Positions 9,192 through 19,157 of a stretch of 64,000 bases of DNA are shown piece after piece. The stretch comes from Croceitalea sp947503285 (GTDB taxonomy: Bacteria; Bacteroidota; Bacteroidia; Flavobacteriales; Flavobacteriaceae). Under the pieces are notes generated by a model. That model was not told the origin of the DNA. It made no database searches and saw only the letters and a program-made list of their open reading frames with translations. Both the position numbers and the translations under genes were made by a program. The stretch lies in the NCBI RefSeq assembly GCF_036985505.1, contig NZ_BTGQ01000007.1:124001-188000 (forward strand). Reading direction: 5' to 3'. Numbering within the stretch: the stretch's first letter is position 1; every line of letters starts with the position of its first letter.

Positions 9192-9902
9192 ATGAACAAA
9201 CTAAAAATCAAAGCGGCATATAATGAATTAGCCGAAAGCTATAGTAGATTGATAGAGCACAAACCTCATAATGCTTATTACGATAGACCTAATACATTAA
9301 GTTTACTTGAAGACGTAAACAACAAATCAGTTCTCGATGCAGCTTGTGGTCCTGGAAAATATGCGGAAATATTGCTTTCAAAAAATGCGCATGTAACTGG
9401 ATTTGACTTCAGTTCTGAAATGATAAAATTTGCTAAAGAAAGAAACCAAAGTAAAGGTAAGTTCTTTGTGCACGACTTAAGTAGTCCTCTGACAATGATA
9501 GATGACAAATCCTTTGATTTTGTTCTATGTGCATTGGCTTTACATTACATAGAAGATTGGAACTTAACAATCAAAGAATTTCACAGGGTTCTCAAAACCA
9601 AAGGTCAATTAATTATCTCAATTGAACATCCATTTTTTGAATACAATTACTATGAATCTAAAGATTATTTTAAAACAGAACCCGTTAAATGTATTTGGTC
9701 AGGGTTTGGAAAACCAATTGAAATCAATAGTCACAGAAGACCACTTCACGATTGTATTTCACCCTTAACAAAGAATGGGTTTTATATCGACAAATTGATA
9801 GAACCAAAACCCTTAAAAGAGTTTGAAAAATTAGATCAAAAGCATTATGAAGAACTTATAGAATTTCCAGCTTTTATGTGTCTTAGAGCAGTTAAGAAAT
9901 AG
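9192..9902 (+). CDS. Class I SAM-dependent methyltransferase
   Basis: 236 residues. Rossmann-fold methyltransferase motif I is VLDAACGPGKYAE, followed by VTGFDFSSEMIKFA (acidic residue binding the ribose) and FDFVLCALALHYIEDW (motif of the Methyltransf_11/25 type). The C-terminal part has HRRPLHDCISPLTKNGFYI, common in small-molecule methyltransferases. Acceptor substrate unknown. Start ATG 9192 has the preceding gene's stop just upstream. Confidence 0.85.
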   Translation: MNKLKIKAAYNELAESYSRLIEHKPHNAYYDRPNTLSLLEDVNNKSVLDAACGPGKYAEILLSKNAHVTGFDFSSEMIKFAKERNQSKGKFFVHDLSSPLTMIDDKSFDFVLCALALHYIEDWNLTIKEFHRVLKTKGQLIISIEHPFFEYNYYESKDYFKTEPVKCIWSGFGKPIEINSHRRPLHDCISPLTKNGFYIDKLIEPKPLKEFEKLDQKHYEELIEFPAFMCLRAVKK

Positions 9903-9959
9903 AAGGCATATACCGAAGACCTAAAAACAACACTATAAATAAAAATGAATCTTTTGTCT

Positions 9960-10125
9960 TTATTTCTCCAAACTCTTTAAATTCTCGGAATAAATACGAT
10001 GTGCACGTGTTAAAAATGAATCTATCCAAACTATTTTATTCTCTTTTTTAGAAATAGTACCTGATTTACTTACAAGTTTTTGGACTTGCAAAAAAAAGTG
10101 GACAATCAGATAAAAACTACCATTA
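9960..10125 (-). pseudogene. C-terminal scrap of an ABC-permease/M1-peptidase gene
   Basis: Read on the minus strand, this stretch ends in DSFLTRAHRIYSENLKSLEK-stop. That closely matches the C-terminus of the intact gene at 14496-18065 (DPFLTRTDRIYSDNLRSLEK). About 50 codons of open frame remain upstream, without a start. It is the leftover end of a second, deleted copy of that gene. The rest of the 9903-10170 interval shows nothing else. Confidence 0.65.
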
Positions 10126-10170
10126 AGATTAAAAGGTTAAATAATATAAACCAATACAGTCAGTAGATTT

Positions 10171-11730
10171 TTAGTCTGCAAACTGTACTCTAATTAATGG
10201 ACTACTTATAAAACTATACATCACTTTAACATTCATATGAAAACTAGAAGCTATAGATTGCGTGAAGTCTTTTAATTCTTGTAAGGTACTGGAACTATAA
10301 TATGTGCCATTAAGAATAACACTGTTGATTGATTTTGAATTAGTTATTTTTTTTAAAGGATTTTTGTCTAGAATAACTAAGTCCGCTATTTTTCCGTTTT
10401 CAATAGTTCCATATTTGTTTTCCATATTTGCAAATTGTGCAGGAATAATAGTTGCACTTCGTAAGGCTTCTAGGTTTGAAAAACCACTTTTGGTTAACTC
10501 TTCCAATTCGTCATGAATACTAAATCCTGCAAAAGTATAAGAGTCTGTAACATCTGTTCCCGCCATAATAGGGACACCTATTTTATTAGCCATATCAACT
10601 TGCTTTTTTGAAGCTTCATAAAAAGAAGCACTAAGTCCTTTATTTACTGATGATGTATTTTGCTTTTTATTATGATTGACATCAAATCTCCACCATAGAT
10701 TTTTTCGTGCCCAAGAAACATATTTTAGTTTGGGATTGCTTAAAAAAGAGTCTTTATGTGCAAGCGCTTCAAATTTCAATGTTTGTAGTGTAGGTGTCCA
10801 ATACACATCATACTCTTTCATAAGATGCATGAATTCAGTAGCTTTTTCAAAATTAAAATCCTTCACCATTGATTTTTTTGATTTTTGAAAAAACTGTTTC
10901 CAGTCTTTAGATACTCTAAGGCTATCTGCTTTAGGAAAAGCTTCATACATAAAAACACGACCATGTTCAAAACTGCGCTGTCCCAACTTTATAGATTCTT
11001 CTAGACTTACAAAAACAGGTTTGTGTCCAGCTAAGTGTAATCCATGTTTTGGTGCCTGAGTTGCAAGTCTCTTATAAGCTCTAGGTGAAATCTGCTGATA
11101 TACTTTTATAAAATCGACATTCTTATTTTTATAAAAGTTTAAAACTGAGTCTACATCTTCATTTTTTTGAAGTTTAAAATATTTTGGGTAGTTGTCTGGT
11201 ACAGAAAAAGAACCATCCATTTGATAACTACTTTGTAATATATATTTTGGTGCTACTCGTAAATTATTATTAATGTCTTCATTCCATTGTAAACGTTCTT
11301 CACTTCCTACCCAATAACTATCTTTTTTATTTAGTTGCCCAGACATATCTCGTACTCCTGTAATACCGTTAGCAATGTACAATGGGTGATGAAGCCATTC
11401 AGACTGCTGATTAGAATGCGTATGCATATCCCATAACCCAGGAATTATGTATTTTCCTTTTCCCTCAATTACTAAATCTGTTTTTTGTATTTGGTATTTT
11501 AAAGTGTCAATAGATATAATGATATTATCTTTTATTAAAATAGTTCTATTAGACCTTACTTTACCTGATTTAACATCAATTATGTTTATAGATTTAATCA
11601 AGGTGCTAGGATACTTTTTTGGGGTCTTAAAATTTGGCAAAGGCCATAAAATAGCTACTCCAAAAATTAGAATAAGTAGTAAAATGAATACAAATAGTAC
11701 TTTAATTGATTTAATGATTTTTTTCTTCAT
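10171..11730 (-). CDS. Amidohydrolase-family protein (imidazolonepropionase-like)
   Basis: 519 residues with an N-terminal membrane anchor/signal (about 8-28). Amidohydrolase metal-site motifs are visible: GKYIIPGLWDMHTHS (HxH), LAGHKP, RSFEHGRV and IMAGTDVTDSY, followed by the small beta domain ending GTIENGKIADLVILDKNPL. The family hydrolyses cyclic amides, dipeptides and related bonds in the periplasm. The exact substrate is unknown. It is transcribed divergently from the AraC-type regulator at 11844, which is therefore a plausible controller. Confidence 0.85.
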   Translation of the reverse strand: MKKKIIKSIKVLFVFILLLILIFGVAILWPLPNFKTPKKYPSTLIKSINIIDVKSGKVRSNRTILIKDNIIISIDTLKYQIQKTDLVIEGKGKYIIPGLWDMHTHSNQQSEWLHHPLYIANGITGVRDMSGQLNKKDSYWVGSEERLQWNEDINNNLRVAPKYILQSSYQMDGSFSVPDNYPKYFKLQKNEDVDSVLNFYKNKNVDFIKVYQQISPRAYKRLATQAPKHGLHLAGHKPVFVSLEESIKLGQRSFEHGRVFMYEAFPKADSLRVSKDWKQFFQKSKKSMVKDFNFEKATEFMHLMKEYDVYWTPTLQTLKFEALAHKDSFLSNPKLKYVSWARKNLWWRFDVNHNKKQNTSSVNKGLSASFYEASKKQVDMANKIGVPIMAGTDVTDSYTFAGFSIHDELEELTKSGFSNLEALRSATIIPAQFANMENKYGTIENGKIADLVILDKNPLKKITNSKSINSVILNGTYYSSSTLQELKDFTQSIASSFHMNVKVMYSFISSPLIRVQFAD

Positions 11731-11843
11731 TAATAGGATTTATTATAAAATAGTAACAAAGGCTAAAACGAATCGTCTCATTTTAAAGAACCTTTAAAAA
11801 TTTGTATTAATAAAATAATATCTGTCCTTATGGCGATATATAT

Positions 11844-12908
11844 ATGAATACCTATGCTAGTATGCGTTTTATAGATATTTTTCTTCTTCTTATTAGTAGC
11901 GCTGGGCTTCTGCACGGAATTACATTTGCTATTTATCTTACTTTTTTCAAGAAGAAAAAATCAACTACTAATTATCTTCTATCCTTAATTTTGCTCATTA
12001 TGGCTTTTAGAATTGGCAAATCTGTTATGCTTAATTTTGGGGATAATTTAGAGCCTTTATTTATCTTTTCTGGTTTGACCTTACTTTTATTAATTGGACC
12101 ATTATTAAGATGGTATGCCAAGGGAATGACAACAACTGACTTTAAATTTTCATCTTATTCTTTTATTGAAATTATTCCATTCATAACCATTTTTGTTATT
12201 AGTTTTTTTGTTCCTGAAAACGTATTCGAAACTAATCAGCAAAACGTTATAATACTATTCAGCAGTATTTTAATCTTTTGTTATTTACATCTCATAACTT
12301 ATATTTTTATTGTAAGTATTTCTACAAAAAAATTAAAGAAAAAAAATCTAAATCAAACAAAGTCCCAAAGAACAATATTTGAGTGGCTGCGTTTATTAAT
12401 TATTGGTTTCATCATCATATGGATTTCATATGTTTCAAACATTGTAGACAATTCAATTCCCTATATTATTGGCCCTATTCTTTATTCTTTTGTCATTTAT
12501 TTTTTAAGCTTTAAAGCTTACCAACTTAAAATAATTGACATAGACGGAAATGTATTTAAAACAAATAATGGCAGCCAATTATTTAGTAAAATATCCTCGC
12601 TAATTATTGATGAAAAATTATATTTAGATTCTACCTTTTCGCTTGCTTCCTTGAGTAAATTAATAGGTGAAAGCACTCAAAAATCTTCACAAATTATTAA
12701 TGAATATGCCAAACAAAATTTCAATGATTTTATCAATTATCATCGCATAGAAGAAGCAAAAAAACTTTTAGTAAATCAAAGTAATGAAAAATACACTATA
12801 TCATCTATTGCTTTCGATTCGGGCTTTAGTAGTTTATCCTCATTTAATAGTGCTTTCAAAAAATTTCAGGGAACAACGCCGTCTTTATATCGAAAAAAAG
12901 GTGTTTAA
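11844..12908 (+). CDS. AraC-family regulator with membrane N-terminus
   Basis: 354 residues. The first ~230 residues are seven hydrophobic helices, and the C-terminus (about 250-354) is an AraC double helix-turn-helix with DFINYHRIEEAKKLL and the signature SIAFDSGFSSLSSFNSAFKK...TPSLYRK. This 7TM-AraC layout is common in Flavobacteriia and implies that a membrane or periplasmic signal controls DNA binding. It is divergent from the amidohydrolase and convergent with the DJ-1-like gene. Targets probably include the divergent amidohydrolase. Confidence 0.85.
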   Translation: MNTYASMRFIDIFLLLISSAGLLHGITFAIYLTFFKKKKSTTNYLLSLILLIMAFRIGKSVMLNFGDNLEPLFIFSGLTLLLLIGPLLRWYAKGMTTTDFKFSSYSFIEIIPFITIFVISFFVPENVFETNQQNVIILFSSILIFCYLHLITYIFIVSISTKKLKKKNLNQTKSQRTIFEWLRLLIIGFIIIWISYVSNIVDNSIPYIIGPILYSFVIYFLSFKAYQLKIIDIDGNVFKTNNGSQLFSKISSLIIDEKLYLDSTFSLASLSKLIGESTQKSSQIINEYAKQNFNDFINYHRIEEAKKLLVNQSNEKYTISSIAFDSGFSSLSSFNSAFKKFQGTTPSLYRKKGV

Positions 12909-12964
12909 TTTTTTGAAAATAGTAGTACAATATTCATTTACCAAGCATCAACTCATTTTGATTT

Positions 12965-14074
12965 TTATTGGTCTCTATCTACTTTAGATTCACAATCTTT
13001 AGCAAAAGATACCAAACCACTAAGATTATAGAAGTCACCCATATTACCTTGCATAGCTGCCATAATACTGTGCTTTGCTATTAATAATCTATTTAAAGGT
13101 TTTTTCTCTTTTAGCAGAATAGATGTTATCATATCCTTGGCCTTAGATTTACCAAACGATTTATAGGTTGATAAGACTTTTACGGCATTTTCTTCATCGG
13201 TTACTACTCTTGGTTTTGGTTGATACCCCATTTGCTTAACCATTCCCTCAGCAACGCCCCAAGTTGACCATGGATTTTGTCCTGTTATTATATTATCATC
13301 AAAACTAATTTTTTCTAGATATATATCACCTTCATTAAATTTGGCTCCACTTTCAATTATTTTATCTTGTAATAGAAATGGAAATATGGATGCTGCATCC
13401 GAAATTAGCAACAACTCTTCTTTGTTGGTGAATGCACTTATCTTTTTATTTTCTAAGAGATGTCGACCATTGTCTAAAGTTACATTTACGAGAGCAGAAG
13501 GTCCATGGCAGACTGCGCCTATAACCTTATTAGCTTCATAATGTTTTTTGACGATAGATTGAATGTTTTCGTTATTCGGAAAATCATACATTGTACCTTT
13601 ACCACCTGCAAAATATATGGCAATGTAATTTTCAGGTTCTACTTCATTTATTAGAAGGGTATTGGCTGCCTTATATTGCGCAATTGAATCATTTAAAAAA
13701 GCATAATCATAAGACCCCATATCTTCATCATCAATAACTACTGGTGATTTTCCGCCTTTGGGGCTTGCAATATCAACTTCGAAGCCATTAGCTTCAAACA
13801 CATAATAGGCCCGCGCTAATTCTGTTAATTCATATCCTGTAGTTTTTCCACTAGTACCCATAGTGGCCGTACTCGTTACTACAACCAAAATCTTTCCTCT
13901 TTTGGGTATTCTATTTTGAGACAAGTAAGGCAAATCACCTTTATTTATAGTTTCTAAAGAAAAATCTTTAGGTGGTATTAAGCTTTTAAACCAAAATCCG
14001 AAAGAAACAACCCCAATAATTAAAAGAAGAATGAAAATTGATATCCGTTTGACCCATTTATATTTTCTAAACAT
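12965..14074 (-). CDS. Membrane-anchored DJ-1/PfpI-family (Hsp31-like) protein
   Basis: 369 residues. An N-terminal transmembrane segment (12-30) is followed by a DJ-1/PfpI glutamine-amidotransferase-like domain: ILVVVTST, GYELTELARAYYVFEANGFEVDIASPKGG, IYFAGGKGTMYDF, and the nucleophile elbow VIGAVCHGPSALV (Cys). Relatives are glyoxalase III or chaperone proteins. A membrane anchor and an extra C-terminal region of about 130 residues are unusual additions. Convergent with the AraC gene 57 bases away. Confidence 0.8.
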   Translation of the reverse strand: MFRKYKWVKRISIFILLLIIGVVSFGFWFKSLIPPKDFSLETINKGDLPYLSQNRIPKRGKILVVVTSTATMGTSGKTTGYELTELARAYYVFEANGFEVDIASPKGGKSPVVIDDEDMGSYDYAFLNDSIAQYKAANTLLINEVEPENYIAIYFAGGKGTMYDFPNNENIQSIVKKHYEANKVIGAVCHGPSALVNVTLDNGRHLLENKKISAFTNKEELLLISDAASIFPFLLQDKIIESGAKFNEGDIYLEKISFDDNIITGQNPWSTWGVAEGMVKQMGYQPKPRVVTDEENAVKVLSTYKSFGKSKAKDMITSILLKEKKPLNRLLIAKHSIMAAMQGNMGDFYNLSGLVSFAKDCESKVDRDQ

Positions 14075-14260
14075 AATTTTAAATAATTTTAAATTCCGGT
14101 CAAAAAAAAGGTTTAAAGCCCATACAAACTGTCGAAATGATAATTCCGTCAGACAATTTTATCAAATAGGAAGATACTTTTATCTGACTTAAAAGACTGA
14201 TTATTTTAAGTATTTAATAATAAGAATACATAAACTAAACGTTCCTGAAGTTATACCTAA

Positions 14261-14467
14261 TTAGGAAGAAATAATTCTTAGAGGTAAGCTTTGAAGAATT
14301 TCTGGTTTCTTGTTTATTAAAATTCCACTACATTCTTTAGCATTATTTAAGTGAAGACTGTCAAATAATTTTACAACTAAAGACAATCCATAATTAGAAA
14401 ACAATCTACCAATATTTCCTAGTTCTTGAATTATAAAAAAAGAAGTAATTTCAGTAGAATATAACAT
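14261..14467 (-). CDS. Small hypothetical protein (68 aa), possibly a remnant
   Basis: Short ORF in the 420-base gap between the DJ-1-like gene and the ABC permease gene. It has no signal peptide and no motif I can name, and may be a fragment of a longer protein. The next gene downstream on this strand is far enough away that it would need its own promoter. The rest of the gap (14075-14260) shows only AT-rich sequence. Confidence 0.3.
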   Translation of the reverse strand: MLYSTEITSFFIIQELGNIGRLFSNYGLSLVVKLFDSLHLNNAKECSGILINKKPEILQSLPLRIISS

Positions 14468-14495
14468 TGAGGAAAAAAATACTCATAATTAAGCT

Positions 14496-17400
14496 TCATT
14501 TTTCCAAACTCCTTAAATTATCGGAATAAATACGATCTGTGCGTGTTAAAAACGGATCAACAGAAATCACATCTGGCAAAACATCTACTTGGATTCTAAG
14601 TATTGTAGAGCTATCCTTTAAATTATGCTGCTCTAAATAGATTGGAGTATCGTTTTTGCCTAAACCTTTTGGATGTTTTTTGAACAAACCTATTTGAATA
14701 GGTTCGTTAATTGCAATCTCTTTTTCTTCACCATCAGCCAAAGTTTTATAACGCTTTGCTTTTACTTCCATGATAATTTCAAAAGTTCCATTGTCTAGTT
14801 CTTCATAAGAGGATGAGGTAATAGATAAGTCATAACGAACTATTTGTTTCATCCAATCATCAATCAAAGAATGATGTTTTTCTGGAGTGATTTTATATAA
14901 TTCATTTAAAAACTCCAAAGTATGTACTTCAAATTCTTGACTTTGTTTATATCTCTGTGAAAGTGTTCTCAATACCTGATTCAATTTATCTTCTCCTATA
15001 AGATCACGTATGGACAACATGACGAGTCCACTTTTTCCATAATTTAGATACCCTTGACCGGCTGTAAGATAGAGTGGAGACTCTTTTTTTACGGCATAAG
15101 AACGGCCCTCAAAATATCGATCATTAGATGCTTGATTCAGTTGCCAAAGTGCTCCTTTTCCGTACATCTTTTCAAGAACAACCCCTTCTGTATATTTGGC
15201 AAAACCCTCAATTAAAAATCCACTTCCAGCTAAATTTTTAGCCTTTAGAATCATACCCCACCATTGATGAGAAACTTCATGTACAGTGCGTTTAGAAACA
15301 AGATCGAAAGTCCCAGTATTTCTGATATCGATTAGGTATAAATTATCTTCTACCATACCGATAAGTCCAGGGTGCGCTGCCCCTCCAAAATTATGGAAGG
15401 ACGGTATTTCTGCCATGCGTAAGTAATCAAAAGGGTAATTCCCGAAATTTGTCACAGAATATTTCAATGTGGCTTTCACACTATTGTCAATTGTATTGTG
15501 GTTCATATCATGATTTGGATGGTAATAGTGTTCTATTGAAATATCTTTAAAGGCACTTTTTCTTAATTCATACTTACCAGAAATATACGCTAGGGAAGGA
15601 ATGTTTTTAGAAGGAAATTTATAGTGATAATAATGCCTGTCATTTTCTTCCCAATCCTTGATTAGATTTCCGGCAGCTAAAGCTATTTGATCATTGTCTG
15701 TAGATACAATCGTTTCATAAGTAACACTCCCAAGACGTGCTTCTTTGGAAAAAAGATGTGAATCTCCTTCTAGTTCGATCTCTTGTTTGGGAAGCCCTCT
15801 TTTTTGACGTTCATAAGCATTGGACAATTCCATGGAATGACGATATCCTAAAGCAGGCTCAAATACATCATGTCGGATATAGCTACCATTTTTTACAATG
15901 GTTTTATCCACTTTAAATGGACTGGATTGCTTTGTGAGGTTATAGCGCAATCCAGTTGTTTCGTTTGGAAGAATAGGCTGAGTAAATTTAAATAGGTAGG
16001 TGCCAAAAACGGTATCTCTAAAGATTATTTCTGCGTTTTCCAGTGTAATTTCAGAAAGTGATTTTCGCTCAGTGATAAATAGGTGCGTTATTGGAACTTC
16101 GTTTTTGTTGATCAAAACGTAATCTGCACTTACGCTATATTTTCGTTCGTTAGGATAGATATCTACTTCTGTTTTCATATCTAAATAATGAAGTCTAGGA
16201 ATACTGTCATATACTTTGTATTTTCGTTCATATGCCTCAGCATAATTCATTCTTTCATCTGAGTTTAGATACCTGTTTTCAATATTTACCTCATTAAATA
16301 ACACAATTCCTGAACCAAGGAAAAAGATAAACGAAACGAACATTCCTCCAATCTCCCGTTGTTTCCATTTTTTAAATCGAAAACTCTCTAGAAAATTACT
16401 AGTCCTTAATGTGCCTCGTTTCCATAACTTAAAAGACAAAATAGATAGAATTATTCCGAAGGAGGTCCAATACAATGTATATGTGTGAAAAGCAGAGGTT
16501 TGTATAGAATACCCTGTCATGTTGGAATACATAGGGATTGGCATATCGCCTAGACGCAGCATTGGGTGTTCTATCCCAATATAGAATGACAGTGAAGAAC
16601 CTAGAAATAAGAGTACAAAACCAGTGATTCCCATTCCTAAAAACTTATTATTTACAACACTCTGAACAAACACGGCAAGCATACAATATACCAGCATAGA
16701 AGCTCCATAATAGTAAAAGATAGAGACGTATTGTTCAAAATCTAGATGGGAAGACCCTTTTGCTAGCTGAAACCCAATGCAAACAATGATTACTGAGGCA
16801 ATAAGGAGCATCGGCACCAATACTAGTGTAAGTAATTTTGATAAGAAAAACACCCAGTTGACTGTAGGGGTTGAGTATAAAATACTATCCATTTTTCTAT
16901 CTCTAGCTCTCCAAATAAGTTCTCCACTGTAAAAAACGATCAGAATAAGGCTTAAAATTGGCACTAATTCCATGACTATTTCTATCAGTACGTTTGTTAA
17001 TGGGTACAAGCTATCACCATAAATACCCCCTTCAGATATTCTTGCATAGACTTCATAAATAGAAGTTACTATGAGTGTCAGAATAATCACTAAAAATGGG
17101 AGACTCTTGAAAACACTCCTCATATCCATCTCACATAATGACCAAAAAGCTTTCCATTGTCCTTTGGTATTGATTTGACTAACAACCTTGAAATACGGGG
17201 TAATTTCTAAGGGTTCGGTAGTGATTTTTTGTTTTCCAATCGTTTTTTTAGACGTCTTTCTAAAAGAAAATAAACGGTACGTAATAGCGAGAACGATACA
17301 TGATAGTCCTATCCACAGTATTCTGTTCCATAAATAAAATCCTGAAAATGAAAATGTCAAATGGTTTTTGTCATAAGGTGTCCAAAATTGCGTGTGTTCG

Positions 17401-18065
17401 AAAAATGTTGCCCCTGAAAATGGGTCGGTCATAGCTGCCATGGCCATTGCTTCGGGTGAAGCAGAGACGGATGATGCAAGGATTGGTGAATTGGAATAAA
17501 ACGCGATAAGAAAGTACAGCATATAGATGAGCACAGCACTTGCATAAGTGGCGAGATTACTCTTTGATAGTATGCTAACAGAAAAAATAAGCGTTGAGCA
17601 GATAAAAAGATTAGGGATAATAATAACGGTAAGGGGCCATATATATGATTGCAAATGAAACGGTGCTATACGAGTAGAATCTAAACCTGAAATAGACAAT
17701 CCAGTAAAAAAACCCGGAAGGAAAAGGCTAAAGCCCAAAATGCTAAAAATGAAAACACCAATAAACCGACTCCAAAAAAAATGCTTTTTCTTGACCGACG
17801 TACTAAAAATAAGCGCTTCCATTTGATGTTTTTTGTCTCTAATGACACCGCTAATGGCAAAGAACATAACAATGAAAACTGAACCTAATGAAAAAATAGT
17901 CGCGTAATTAGTGATCTGATAAGCCGAGTTGAAATTTACTTGAGCAGGTGCTTGACCTCTACCTCCAATAAAAAAACCGAAGAAGAAAAAGAGTAAAGCA
18001 AAAATGAGCAGTGCGCGTTGCCTTGATTGATATAAAACTTCAAAGCGTACTAAATTTAATAACAT
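14496..18065 (-). CDS. ABC-transporter permease fused to M1-family metallopeptidase
   Basis: 1189 residues. The first ~560 are ABC-2-type permease helices, in two sets of about six with a long loop between. The C-terminal half, after a further TM (about 570-590), is an M1 aminopeptidase-like domain with zinc motif HEVSHQWWG near residue 925 and the downstream Glu in EGFAKYTEG. This fusion is typical of Bacteroidota and is paired with an ABC ATPase, here starting 2 bases upstream on the same transcript. A role in export or peptide handling at the inner membrane is likely. A remnant of a second copy lies at 9960-10125. Confidence 0.9.
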   Translation of the reverse strand: MLLNLVRFEVLYQSRQRALLIFALLFFFFGFFIGGRGQAPAQVNFNSAYQITNYATIFSLGSVFIVMFFAISGVIRDKKHQMEALIFSTSVKKKHFFWSRFIGVFIFSILGFSLFLPGFFTGLSISGLDSTRIAPFHLQSYIWPLTVIIIPNLFICSTLIFSVSILSKSNLATYASAVLIYMLYFLIAFYSNSPILASSVSASPEAMAMAAMTDPFSGATFFEHTQFWTPYDKNHLTFSFSGFYLWNRILWIGLSCIVLAITYRLFSFRKTSKKTIGKQKITTEPLEITPYFKVVSQINTKGQWKAFWSLCEMDMRSVFKSLPFLVIILTLIVTSIYEVYARISEGGIYGDSLYPLTNVLIEIVMELVPILSLILIVFYSGELIWRARDRKMDSILYSTPTVNWVFFLSKLLTLVLVPMLLIASVIIVCIGFQLAKGSSHLDFEQYVSIFYYYGASMLVYCMLAVFVQSVVNNKFLGMGITGFVLLFLGSSLSFYIGIEHPMLRLGDMPIPMYSNMTGYSIQTSAFHTYTLYWTSFGIILSILSFKLWKRGTLRTSNFLESFRFKKWKQREIGGMFVSFIFFLGSGIVLFNEVNIENRYLNSDERMNYAEAYERKYKVYDSIPRLHYLDMKTEVDIYPNERKYSVSADYVLINKNEVPITHLFITERKSLSEITLENAEIIFRDTVFGTYLFKFTQPILPNETTGLRYNLTKQSSPFKVDKTIVKNGSYIRHDVFEPALGYRHSMELSNAYERQKRGLPKQEIELEGDSHLFSKEARLGSVTYETIVSTDNDQIALAAGNLIKDWEENDRHYYHYKFPSKNIPSLAYISGKYELRKSAFKDISIEHYYHPNHDMNHNTIDNSVKATLKYSVTNFGNYPFDYLRMAEIPSFHNFGGAAHPGLIGMVEDNLYLIDIRNTGTFDLVSKRTVHEVSHQWWGMILKAKNLAGSGFLIEGFAKYTEGVVLEKMYGKGALWQLNQASNDRYFEGRSYAVKKESPLYLTAGQGYLNYGKSGLVMLSIRDLIGEDKLNQVLRTLSQRYKQSQEFEVHTLEFLNELYKITPEKHHSLIDDWMKQIVRYDLSITSSSYEELDNGTFEIIMEVKAKRYKTLADGEEKEIAINEPIQIGLFKKHPKGLGKNDTPIYLEQHNLKDSSTILRIQVDVLPDVISVDPFLTRTDRIYSDNLRSLEK

Positions 18066-18066
18066 C

Positions 18067-18957
18067 CTAGTCGTTTTTTAATGATTGATTTAAAAACATT
18101 TGCGCGAAGTAATAATCTTCTAACCCTACGGTAACCAACTTGAATTTTGAGGTAGGCTGCTTATCAGAAAGCACCCTTATTTGCGTCTCTCCAGCAATGA
18201 GTCTAGTAGAAATGACCTGATAATTCTCTTTGTATTCCTCTAACTGATCTTTTGGAATAATCTTACTCCATACTTTACCAGAAATACCTTCTACCAAAGC
18301 TGAAGGACTCCCTTTTGAAATAATCTTCCCTTGAGCCAGAATCGCAATTTGTGTGCATAATTCCTGTATATCCTCCACAATATGGGTTGATAGAATAACA
18401 ATTATATTTTGTCCAATTTCACTTAATAGGTTCAAAAAGCGGTGTCGTTCTTCTGGATCCAGTCCAGCTGTGGGTTCATCTACAATGATGAGCTGTGGAT
18501 TCCCTAATAAAGCTTGTGCAATACCAAATCGCTGTTTCATACCGCCAGAAAAAGTATGAACTGATTTTTTTCGATGCTGATACAAGTTGGTCTGTTGTAA
18601 AAGTGCTGAAACCTGATCTTGACGTTCTTTTCTGTTGAGAATGCCTTTTAAAACAGCAAAATGGTCTAGAAGTTTTTGAGCGGATATTTTAGGGTACACA
18701 TCAAATTCTTGTGGTAAATACCCCAAGCCTTGACGCATAATCTGTGGTGTTTCAATAATGTCAATATTATTGAATTCAATAAATCCTGAAGAAGGTTTTT
18801 GAAGGGCTGCAATGGTTCGCATCAAGCTAGATTTTCCGGCACCATTAGCTCCTAGTAATCCAAACATTCCATTAGAGATATTTAAATTAATTGAATCTAA
18901 TGCTTTTACGCCATTGGGATATCTTTTAGATACATTTTCAATTACAAGTGTATTCAT
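18067..18957 (-). CDS. ABC transporter ATP-binding protein
   Basis: 296 residues with Walker A GANGAGKSS (about 37-45), Q-loop YLPQEF, signature TFSGGMKQRFG, Walker B plus D-loop LIIVDEPTAGLDPEE, and switch His in STHIVEDI. The C-terminal ~75 residues are the accessory domain usual for ABC-2 drug or antibiotic exporters. It is co-transcribed with the permease/peptidase fusion (one base between stop and start). A LytS/LytR two-component pair is divergent at 19158 and is a reasonable regulator. Confidence 0.93.
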   Translation of the reverse strand: MNTLVIENVSKRYPNGVKALDSINLNISNGMFGLLGANGAGKSSLMRTIAALQKPSSGFIEFNNIDIIETPQIMRQGLGYLPQEFDVYPKISAQKLLDHFAVLKGILNRKERQDQVSALLQQTNLYQHRKKSVHTFSGGMKQRFGIAQALLGNPQLIIVDEPTAGLDPEERHRFLNLLSEIGQNIIVILSTHIVEDIQELCTQIAILAQGKIISKGSPSALVEGISGKVWSKIIPKDQLEEYKENYQVISTRLIAGETQIRVLSDKQPTSKFKLVTVGLEDYYFAQMFLNQSLKND

Positions 18958-19157
18958 CGATTTTTAATTTAAAGCGAATCTATTTTTGAACTTAAACACT
19001 GGCTAATAAAAATGACCTTTGCAGCTTTTTTTGGAGTATAAAACAGGTAAAATACCACAAACCCTTTCTTGTATTAAAACAAGGGTTATTGATGGCAAAT
19101 ATGATGTTGTTTGTCAATTAGTTTGTATACAGACTTTTACCACCGTAGTTTTAACGT

